This document shows positions 1-7,400 of a stretch of DNA of 18,157 bases, piece after piece. The DNA is from Nevskia soli DSM 19509 (GTDB taxonomy: Bacteria; Pseudomonadota; Gammaproteobacteria; Nevskiales; Nevskiaceae). Within the stretch, counting starts at the first letter, position 1; each line of letters starts with the position of its first letter. The notes under the pieces are model-generated. The model searched no databases, was not told where the DNA came from, and worked only from the letters and a program-made list of their open reading frames with translations. The stretch is taken from NCBI RefSeq assembly GCF_000711955.1, contig NZ_JONR01000063.1, positions 1-18,157 of the forward strand. The letters are read 5' to 3'. A program made the position numbers and the translations under genes.

Positions 1-107
1 CCATGGAATCACCATGCCGCACTCTGTCCGACTTGCACTGCGCAAAAATAGCCGCCGTCGCAGGCGCGATTCATTCTGTTACAGGCTCTTAGGCAGGGTG
101 GTGATGC
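1..107 (+). promoter_or_regulatory. Upstream region of MFS gene with candidate operator
   Basis: No gene is visible in this leading stretch. It contains an imperfect palindrome at 33-45 (TTGCACTGCGCAA), followed by an A run. A similar element (TTGCAGTGCAA, then AAAA) lies at 2395-2405 upstream of the dioxygenase gene. A weak Shine-Dalgarno-like AGGG lies about 10 bases before the ATG at 108. I cannot assign -35/-10 boxes with confidence. Confidence 0.3.
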
Positions 108-1340
108 ATGAGTGGTGAATACGAAGGAGGAGCCGCGCCGGACCCGGCGCCTGCACGGATGCGGCTATGGCTGCTGTATCTGACGTTGGGCTCCTGCGGC
201 TGTCTTATTGCCCTGCTGTTCTGCGCCGTGGCGCCCGTGCTGCCGACGCTGGCGGAGCATTTCGGCGGCGGCGCCGGCGGTGCCTTTTCGGCGCAGATGG
301 TGATGGCGGTATCCACGCTCGGCATCATCGCCGGCGCTTCGCCCGCCGGCTGGCTGGTGGAGCGGCGCGGCGGACGCGCGGTGCTGCTGGGCAGCCTGGC
401 GCTATACACCCTCGGCGGCACCGCGGCGCTGTATGTAGATGGAAGGGAAGTGTTGTTGGCCTCGCGTTTCGTCCTCGGCCTGGCCACCGGCGGCCTCATC
501 ACCGCTTCGGTGGTGTTGATCGGCCAGCATTTCGATGCGGCGGCGCGTGCGCGTTTCCTCGGCTACGCCAATGCGGCCGGTGCCGTGGCTGGTGTGTCCG
601 GCGGCGTGCTGGCCGGTGTGATCGGTTCGATGGGCGGGTGGCGCGCGCCGTTTGCCCTGTATGGGCTTGGCCTGGTGCTGTTGCTCAGCGGGCTTGCCGC
701 GGCGCGGGTCAGGCCCGGTGCCGGCACCGAGCCGGCGGCGCCGAAGGGCGGGGCGTCCGGCATCCTGGCGCTGTGGCCGATCTACCTGACCATACTCTGC
801 GCCTACGTGGTGGTGTTCATGACCACCACGCAGGTTTCCTTCCTGCTGGCGGCCAACGGCACCTCCAGCCCGGCGGTGGTCGGCCTGGTGCTGTCGGGTG
901 CCAGCCTGCTGGCGGCGGTCGGCGCCTGGCTCTACGGCCGCGTCGCGGCAAGGCTGGGGCGTGGCCGGCTGCTGGCCCTGGCCCTGTTCCTGCTGGGCGC
1001 CGGCTGCGCCGTGATGGGCTTATGGACGCAGCCCGCCATGACCTTCGCCGGCTGTTGCCTCACCGGCCTGGGTGGAGGCCTGCTCAATGTCTACTTCCCG
1101 GTGCTGCTGATGGATCTGGCGCCGCTGCCGGTGCGCGGCCGTGCCCTGGGCCTGCTCTACACGGTCCAGTTCTTCGGCGACTTCATCAATCCCTTCGTCA
1201 TCTATCCCCTGCGGCTGGGCTTCGGCATCGAGGGCGCGTTCGTCGCCATCGGCGGATTGATGTTCGCCGGGGCGCTCGCGGCGGCCCTGCGCGGCGGCTT
1301 CGGCGGCAGCGCGCCCCGACCTGTCGCGGTTCAGCCCTGA
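108..1340 (+). CDS. Major facilitator superfamily (MFS) transporter
   Basis: This encodes a 410-residue, very hydrophobic protein of normal MFS length with about twelve predicted membrane segments, so it should act in the inner membrane as a proton-coupled or facilitated transporter. The clearest family mark is loop motif A at residues 81-90 (GWLVERRGGR) between segments 2 and 3. A hydrophilic stretch near residues 200-218 (RVRPGAGTEPAAPKGG) fits the central cytoplasmic loop joining the two six-helix halves. The ATG at 108 follows a weak AGGG. The gene converges on the AraC-type regulator with only four bases between the stop codons, so any terminator must lie inside the opposing gene. The substrate cannot be read from sequence. 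The neighbouring regulator, dioxygenase and dehydrogenase suggest import or export of a small metabolite, which is inference. Confidence 0.92.
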   Translation: MSGEYEGGAAPDPAPARMRLWLLYLTLGSCGCLIALLFCAVAPVLPTLAEHFGGGAGGAFSAQMVMAVSTLGIIAGASPAGWLVERRGGRAVLLGSLALYTLGGTAALYVDGREVLLASRFVLGLATGGLITASVVLIGQHFDAAARARFLGYANAAGAVAGVSGGVLAGVIGSMGGWRAPFALYGLGLVLLLSGLAAARVRPGAGTEPAAPKGGASGILALWPIYLTILCAYVVVFMTTTQVSFLLAANGTSSPAVVGLVLSGASLLAAVGAWLYGRVAARLGRGRLLALALFLLGAGCAVMGLWTQPAMTFAGCCLTGLGGGLLNVYFPVLLMDLAPLPVRGRALGLLYTVQFFGDFINPFVIYPLRLGFGIEGAFVAIGGLMFAGALAAALRGGFGGSAPRPVAVQP

Positions 1341-1344
1341 GCGG

Positions 1345-2208
1345 CTAGGGAGCCTGCGAAGTGTGGGCCCGCATGTAGTCGCGCGGGCTGATGCCGGCGA
1401 TCTTGCGGAAGGTATTGCTGAACTGGCTCTGGTCGTAGAAGCCCAGCGACAGCGCCAGCTCCGACAATGACTGCCCGCGACGCCGCAATGCCTGCTTGGC
1501 GCGCTCGACACGGGCGTGCAGCAGGTACTGGTAGGGCGGCAGACCGGTGCTGTTCTTGAAGCGGCGGCAGAAGCTGACGGTATTCAGGCCCAGCATGGCG
1601 GCCAGTTCATCCAGGGCCGGTTTCTTGTCCAGCCGTGTTTCGATCAGTTCCAGCACCCGGCGCAGGTCGGCGGGACTCAGCTTCTGCTCGCGCACCGGCC
1701 GCGTGTCGGGGCAGCGGCAGTACGTTTTCAGGTAATGCGAGGTGACGCCGCGGGCGATATGGCCGATGAACAGGTCGCCGGCGGGTGACGGCGACATCAG
1801 GTCCTGGTGCAGCGCCAGCATGCTGTACTTGAGGCGGTCGTCTTCCACCACCAGCAGTTCGCGGTCGTTGGGGAAGACGATCTGAGAGCGGGTGAATTCA
1901 CGCAGCAGGGAAGGGCCCATTTCCAGCAGCATGCAGGTCTGGCGCCCACGCCAGGAGCCTTCCCACACCGCGCCGGGCGGAATGGTGGCGATGCTGGCGC
2001 CGGAGATCGAGTAATAGGGCGCTCCCCGGGTGGGGAAGACCTGGGTATGGCCGTGCACCGACAGCCAGAAGCACAGGCGGTTGCGGTCCTGCCCGGTCGA
2101 ATAGCGGGGCGTGAACTCGTCCAGCTCCAGCACCGCGCAATGGGTGCTGTCGCTGCCGGATTCCCGTACGGTTTGAAACGGGTGCAGATTGGTCTGCATG
2201 CTGCTCAT
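1345..2208 (-). CDS. AraC-family transcriptional regulator
   Basis: This encodes a 287-residue DNA-binding regulator. The N-terminal two thirds look like the AraC-binding-like ligand domain of FeaR-type regulators, with a cupin-like stretch containing SISGASIATIPPGAVWEG. The last 100 residues hold the two helix-turn-helix units of the family: LDELAAMLGLNTVSFCRRF, then LSELALSLGFYDQSQFSNTF followed by the conserved GISPRDY. I chose the ATG at 2208 (protein begins MSSMQTN) because GGTGAG lies just upstream. The frame stays open to an ATG at 2268, which would add 20 unremarkable residues. The gene is divergent from the dioxygenase across 299 bases rich in inverted repeats, the usual layout for an AraC activator and its target. 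The inducer is unknown. Confidence 0.9.
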   Translation of the reverse strand: MSSMQTNLHPFQTVRESGSDSTHCAVLELDEFTPRYSTGQDRNRLCFWLSVHGHTQVFPTRGAPYYSISGASIATIPPGAVWEGSWRGRQTCMLLEMGPSLLREFTRSQIVFPNDRELLVVEDDRLKYSMLALHQDLMSPSPAGDLFIGHIARGVTSHYLKTYCRCPDTRPVREQKLSPADLRRVLELIETRLDKKPALDELAAMLGLNTVSFCRRFKNSTGLPPYQYLLHARVERAKQALRRRGQSLSELALSLGFYDQSQFSNTFRKIAGISPRDYMRAHTSQAP

Positions 2209-2507
2209 CGACTCACCAGACGCACGATTCTCACGATGCGGTCCTCCTCCGTCGCAGCAAAGAGCCATAGGCTCTCGGTTTTTGCCGCGTCTCTGCTGTC
2301 GGACGCGTCATGTCAGTTCTAGACCAATAAAGCAGCCCGGTCCTCACACAAAAGGATGAGCGTGCCGGCATGGCGGAGCGGCGGTTGCCGCCTGTTGCAG
2401 TGCAAAAGGTAATCTTCTTTTTTGGGTTGGCCCGAGCATTTCCCGGCCAATAGGGGTAGGCTGCGCAGCTTCCGGGGGAATGACCCCCGCTTTATGGTCC
2501 GACTGCA
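2209..2507. promoter_or_regulatory. Divergent control region, AraC regulator / dioxygenase
   Basis: I see no gene in these 299 bases, but five inverted repeats can be read directly. They are AGAGCC-ATA-GGCTCT at 2261-2275; GGCGG-TTG-CCGCC at 2380-2392; TTGCA-G-TGCAA at 2395-2405; TTGGCC, twelve bases, GGCCAA at 2427-2450; and CGGGGG-AATGA-CCCCCG at 2473-2489. The last ends 18 bases before the TTG start of the dioxygenase and could influence its translation. The others are candidate protein-binding sites or RNA hairpins. No strong -35/-10 pair stands out, which would fit activator-dependent promoters. Confidence 0.5.
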
Positions 2508-3236
2508 TTGAAGTCCGCCCAGGAACCCGCTGCAAACGATCTGAGTGTCACCCTCGGCCGCGACGGCTACGCTTTCGTGCCGGCCGCGCGGATGCGCGAA
2601 CTGACCGGTGCGATGCCGGACTGGGATGGATTCGCCGCCAGCTGGAATGATCTGCACCTGGATACCCACATGGCGGATGGCGGTCGCTACCGCAAGCGCC
2701 GGCACGCCGTATTCAGCATGGGCGCCGACGGCGTCATAAGCCGCGAGCCGCACCAGCCGCACTACCAGGGCCTCGACTACAACCCGCTCAACGGCGGGGT
2801 GCAGCGCTGGTTCGAGCCGGTAACCCCGGAGGTGGGCGCCAGCGCCAGCCTGCACACCCTGCTGAGCCTGTGCGGTGGCGTCTTCGGCGCCCTGAAGCCG
2901 GCGGTCGGCGCCTGGAAAGTGGAGATGCACCAGTTTCGCATCGAGGCCAGGCCGGGCGAGCCGGGGCAGCCCACGCCCGAGGGGCCGCACCGGGACGGTG
3001 TCGACTACGTGTCGGTGCTGCTGGTGACGCGGCGCAATATCGAACAGGGAACCACGGTGGTTTACGATCTGGAGCGGCGCGAGCTGGGCAGCTTCACCCT
3101 GACGCAGCCGTTCGATGCCGCCTTTGTCGAGGATGCGCGGGTGTATCACGGCGTCACCGCCGTGACGCCGCTGGATCCGGCCCAGCCGGCATACCGGGAC
3201 GTGCTGGTGCTGACCTTCCGCGCCAAACGCGATTGA
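2508..3236 (+). CDS. 2-oxoglutarate/Fe(II)-dependent dioxygenase family protein
   Basis: This encodes a 242-residue cytoplasmic enzyme resembling the 2OG-Fe dioxygenase family that includes bacterial free-amino-acid hydroxylases such as L-isoleucine dioxygenase. The iron-binding facial triad is visible: His161 and Asp163 in GPHRDGVDYV and His214 in VYHGVTAV. Arg230 (YRDVLVL) is a likely 2-oxoglutarate ligand. It should couple oxidation of 2-oxoglutarate to hydroxylation of a small substrate, but the substrate cannot be inferred. The start is the TTG at 2508. The N-terminal segment GRDGYAFVPA seems part of the fold, which argues against the next Met (codon 28), and no in-frame ATG lies upstream. 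No clear Shine-Dalgarno precedes the TTG, and a five-codon frame (ATG at 2494) ends overlapping it. It probably forms an operon with the dehydrogenase 88 bases downstream. Confidence 0.85.
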   Translation: MKSAQEPAANDLSVTLGRDGYAFVPAARMRELTGAMPDWDGFAASWNDLHLDTHMADGGRYRKRRHAVFSMGADGVISREPHQPHYQGLDYNPLNGGVQRWFEPVTPEVGASASLHTLLSLCGGVFGALKPAVGAWKVEMHQFRIEARPGEPGQPTPEGPHRDGVDYVSVLLVTRRNIEQGTTVVYDLERRELGSFTLTQPFDAAFVEDARVYHGVTAVTPLDPAQPAYRDVLVLTFRAKRD

Positions 3237-3242
3237 GTCTCC

Positions 3243-3283
3243 GGCGACAAAATCGCCAAGAATGATGCCGCGGCCTGCGGCAT
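3243..3283 (+). promoter_or_regulatory. Two intercistronic hairpins between dioxygenase and SDR
   Basis: Two perfect inverted repeats sit in the 88-base gap. GGCGA-CAAAA-TCGCC is at 3243-3257, and ATGCCGC-GGCCT-GCGGCAT, a seven-base-pair stem, is at 3265-3283. No T tract follows, so a factor-independent terminator is unlikely. They could stabilise the upstream message or set a ratio between the two proteins. Confidence 0.45.
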
Positions 3284-3324
3284 GGTCGGATACCAATCCA
3301 TCGCGCACCACGGAGCGTCCAGTC

Positions 3325-4176
3325 ATGGCGGAACTGTCGGACCTGCAAGGCCGTGTCGCCCTCGTCACCGGCGCCAGCCGCGGCATCGGTCGCGCCATTG
3401 CCCGCCGGCTGGCGGCCCACGGTGCCGCCGTGGCGGTGACCGCCAGCGCCCGCTCGCAGGATGGCTTGCGGGAAACCTGCGATCTGATCGGGCAGGCGGG
3501 CGGTTGCGCCGTCCCGCTCGTCGCCGACCTGGCGGACGAGCGAGCCCGCGCCGGGCTGGTGGCCCAGGCCGCGGCGCAACTCGGGCAGGTCGACATCCTG
3601 GTCAACAATGCCGCCACCATCACCGCCTATGCGCCGCCGGGCAAGATCGACCTGCCGGCGCGACGCGGCATGTTCGAGGTGAATTTCCAGGCGCCGGTCG
3701 ACCTGATCCAGCAGGCCCTGCCCGGCATGCGCCAGCGCGGCTGGGGGCGCCTGCTCAACATCACCAGCGAGACCGCGCAGCAGCCGCCGATTCCCTACCC
3801 GGGCCCGCCGAAACTGGTGCATGCGCTGGTGCTCTACGGCGCCTCCAAGGCGGCGCTCGATCGCTACACCCTGGGGCTTGCGGCGGAACTGCATGGCAGC
3901 GGGGTGCTGGCCAACGCGTTGGCGCCGTACAAAATTGCCCGTTCGGAGAGCGCCGAGGCGGTGGTGCGGCAGGCCGCGGCGGCGCATCCGGACTGGGTGG
4001 AACCGGTGGAGATGATGGCGGAGGCGGCTTACCTGCTGATTGCCGGACAACTCGCCGGCCTGGTGGTGAAGAGCCGCGAGCTGTTGCAGCGGCTGCAGGC
4101 GCCCTTGCATGCGCTGGATGGCCTCACCGTCATCGGCGATGCCACGACCCTGGTGGATTTTTCCCTGGACCGGTGA
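3325..4176 (+). CDS. SDR-family NAD(P)-dependent oxidoreductase
   Basis: This encodes a 283-residue classical short-chain dehydrogenase/reductase. The nucleotide-binding motif TGASRGIG is at residues 15-22, the structural NNA at 94-96, and the catalytic Ser148, Tyr171 and Lys175 (YGASK) are present. I chose the ATG at 3325 because GGAG lies about ten bases upstream and the protein then starts a few residues before the first beta strand (LQGRVALVTG), as is usual. An earlier ATG at 3262 would add 21 atypical residues. Two things are unusual. Ser-Tyr spacing is 23 residues instead of the common 12-14, with a Pro-rich insert (QQPPIPYPGPP). The usual Pro-Gly after the Tyr/Lys helix is replaced by LAPYKIARSES. 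These changes may reflect a particular substrate pocket. The enzyme likely oxidises or reduces a product of the preceding dioxygenase, which is inference. Confidence 0.9.
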   Translation: MAELSDLQGRVALVTGASRGIGRAIARRLAAHGAAVAVTASARSQDGLRETCDLIGQAGGCAVPLVADLADERARAGLVAQAAAQLGQVDILVNNAATITAYAPPGKIDLPARRGMFEVNFQAPVDLIQQALPGMRQRGWGRLLNITSETAQQPPIPYPGPPKLVHALVLYGASKAALDRYTLGLAAELHGSGVLANALAPYKIARSESAEAVVRQAAAAHPDWVEPVEMMAEAAYLLIAGQLAGLVVKSRELLQRLQAPLHALDGLTVIGDATTLVDFSLDR

Positions 4177-4414
4177 GCGGCAAACAGGCGCGCAAACGGC
4201 TGCGGGCTGGTCATTTTTTGACCGTCCGATGGAGGCGGGAGCTGCGTTACCCGGGCTTTCGCCCGGCCCGCTCCGGAAGTCGTGAAAGTCGCTTCAAATT
4301 CCGTGGAAGCCGGTTATCCTGCGCACCCCGAGATGGTGGGGGCAATAAGGCGGCAGGGGGCCATGGAACCCAGTACGATTGGCGCGCGCGGATCGGGCAG
4401 CATCGTCAGAACCT
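4177..4414. promoter_or_regulatory. Intergenic region with palindromes, upstream of polysaccharide gene
   Basis: This 238-base gap has no recognisable gene. It contains the palindrome GGTCA-TTTTT-TGACC at 4209-4223, which could be an operator, and a hairpin CCGGGC-TTTC-GCCCGG at 4251-4266 with no T tract. The large gene downstream lacks a strong Shine-Dalgarno. I do not see a convincing sigma-70 promoter. Confidence 0.4.
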
Positions 4415-7400
4415 ATGAGTGAGCATTCCGTTTTTTTCGATCCCTCGGGCAAGCGGGCAAGACGCTTGCGGCGGCTCCAGTGGATCTTCGGCTCGGTGAT
4501 TTCGGTGATCGCCGTGGCCTTCGCCGGCTATCTGCTGGTGATCAGCCCCTCGGCTACCTCGGATCTCACCGGCCAGGCGGCCGCCCTGTTCCATTTGCCG
4601 CTCACCGGGGTCTCCTTCGACAAGGTCGATCCGAAGACCACCAAGCGTGTCGCCGCCGGCCTGAGAGCCCGGCAGCGGGACCTGGCCCGCGATTCCCTGG
4701 CGAAGCGGGCGCATGAGGCGCGCAACAAGCCCGCGCCCGCCTGGCTGTCGGGCGTGCCTGGCCGCGCGCTCAGCATGGGCTTCTACGCCAACTGGGACGA
4801 CAACAGCCTGCCCGCGCTGAAGCGCGCTCTGCCGCAGCTGGACTGGGTGATTCCGGCCTGGCTCAATCTGCAGGGGCCGGACATGGCCCTGCACTCGGAG
4901 ATGAACCAGCTCGCCGTCGATGCCATCAGCCAGCTCCGGCCGAACATCCCGGTTCTGCCGATGATCCAGAACTCGGTGGAAGGGTCGTGGGATGGGCCGG
5001 GGCTGGCCCGCCTGCTGGCGGACCCGGCCAGGCGCGCGGCCCGCTTGCGGGAGATCGTCGCGTTCCTCGACACCAACAAGATGCGCGGCCTGACGGTCGA
5101 TTTCGAATCCGTGCCGCCTGCCGCGCAGAAGGATCTGCTGGTGTTCCTGGGAGAGCTGGAGGCCGAGTTCGACAAGCGCGACTGGGCGCTGCTGGTCTGC
5201 GTGCCGTTCGACGATCCGGACTGGAATTACCAGGCGGTGTCGGATGTGGCCGATTTCCTGGTGCTCATGGCGTACGACGAGCACTGGGAAGAGGGTGCTC
5301 CGGGCAGCATCGCCAGCCAGGCCTGGTTCGAGAAGACCCTCGACAAGCGCATGAAGGATCTGGATCCGGCGCAGACCATCATCGCCATCGGCAACTACGG
5401 CTATGACTGGACGGCGGGAAAGCCGGCGGAGGACCTGACCTACCAGGAAGCGATCCGCTCGGCGCAGGAATCCGAGGCCGACATCGATTTCGACGAGGAC
5501 GCCGAGAACCCGCATTTCTCCTATGAGGAAGAGGGCAGGAAGCACGAGGTCTGGTTCCTCGATGCGGTGACCAGCTACAACCAGATCCGCGCCTCGGATA
5601 TCTACAAGCCCTTCGGCTACGTGCTGTGGCGCCTGGGTTCGGAAGATCCTTCCGTGTGGTCGGTGCTGGGGCGCCCCTACGGCGCGCCGGTTCCCGACGG
5701 CCTGCGCACCATCGACGGCGGCCAGGACGTGGACTTCCGCGGCCAGGGTGAAATCCTGCGCGTGGCGGCGATCCCGGCACAGGGCAAGCGCACCCTGGAG
5801 ATCGATCCCGACAGCGGCGACATCGTCGACCAGACCTATACCGCGATGCCCATGTCCTACGTCATCCAGCGTTTCGGCGCGGTGCCGAACAAGATCGCAT
5901 TGACCTTCGACGACGGCCCCGACCGGCGCTGGACGCCGGCCATCCTCGACATCCTCAAGGCCAAGGGCGTGCGCGCCACCTTCTTCGTCATCGGCGAGAA
6001 CGCCGGCTCCAGCCCGGAGCTGGTGCGCCGCGAAGTCGCCGAAGGGCATGACGTCGGCAACCATACCTTCACCCATCCGAACCTCTCGGTGGTGCCGGAG
6101 CAGCTCGAAAGGCTGGAGCTCGACACCACGCGCAAGCTGTTCGAATCCATCACCGGCCGCTCCATGCGCCTGTTCCGGCCGCCTTATCTCGGCGACGCCG
6201 ACCCGACCTCGCTCGACCAGATCGACGCGGTCCGCGTGGCGCAGAACATGGGCTTCGTGACGGTGGGTTTGCGCATCGATCCGGACGACTGGATGCAGCC
6301 GGGCGTGCAGAACATCATCGACCAGACGTTGTCGCAGATCCAGAGCGACGACGAGGACGTGCGCGGGCAGATCGTGCTGCTCCACGATTCGGGCGGCGAC
6401 CGCTCGCAGACCATCGCGGCGCTGCCCGTCATCATCGACGCCCTGCGCGCGAAGCACTACGAACTGGTGCCGGTTTCCGAGCTGGCCGGTCTCACCCCGG
6501 ACCAGGTGATGCCGCCGCTGCCCCAGGGCTCGGTGCTGCCCAGGATGGCGCGCCCGGTATTCCTCACCCTCGGCCAGTTCGGCCAAGTGATGCACGCCCT
6601 GTTCATGGCGGCCATCGCGCTCGGCCTGGCGCGGGTGGTGTTTCTCTGCGTCCTCGGCCTGATGCACAAGTGGCGGGAGCTGCACACGGTGCCGCCGGTG
6701 TTGCCGGACGATGCGCCGCTGATTTCGGTGCTGATCCCGGCGCACAACGAAGCGCGGGTCATCGTTGCCTCGATCCGGCGCATCCTGGGCAGCAGCTATC
6801 CGCGCATCGAGGTGATCGTCATCGACGACGGTTCCGACGACGATACCGCCGCCGTCGTATCGCAGAATTTCCCGGCCTCCGACGCCGTCACCGTGATCAG
6901 CGTCGCCAACGGCGGCAAGGCCAGGGCCCTGAACGTCGGCCTGGGCCTGGCGCGCGGCAGCGTCATCGTCGCGCTCGACGCGGATACCCAGTTCGAGCCG
7001 GAAACCATCAGCAATCTGGCCCGTTGGTTCGCCGACCCGAAGGTCGGCGCCGTCGCCGGCAATGCCAAGGTGGGCAACCGCGTCAACACCATCACCAACT
7101 GGCAGGCGCTGGAATACATCAGCGCGCAGAACCTCGAGCGCCGCGCGCTGATGGTGCTGGGCTGCATCACGGTCGTTCCGGGCGCGGTCGGCGCCTGGCG
7201 CCGCAGCGTGCTCGACGAGCTGGGCGGCTTCCCCAGCAATACGCTGGCCGAGGACCAGGATCTCACCATCTCCGTGCAGAAGGCCGGCTACGAGGTGCTG
7301 TACGACAGCGCGGCCATCGCCTGGACCGAGGCGCCGGACACCGTCCAGGGCCTGATCCGGCAGCGCTTCCGCTGGGCCTTCGGCACCTTCCAGTGCATCT

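Noticed and set aside
1367..1388. GCCCGC/GCGGGC inverted repeat as terminator of the MFS gene
   Set aside because: It lies inside the AraC coding region, has a ten-base loop and no T tract. It is better explained by coding composition.
2319..3623. 434-codon minus-strand frame across the dioxygenase and SDR start
   Set aside because: It runs antisense to two genes with intact catalytic motifs and through the inverted-repeat region, without any family signature.
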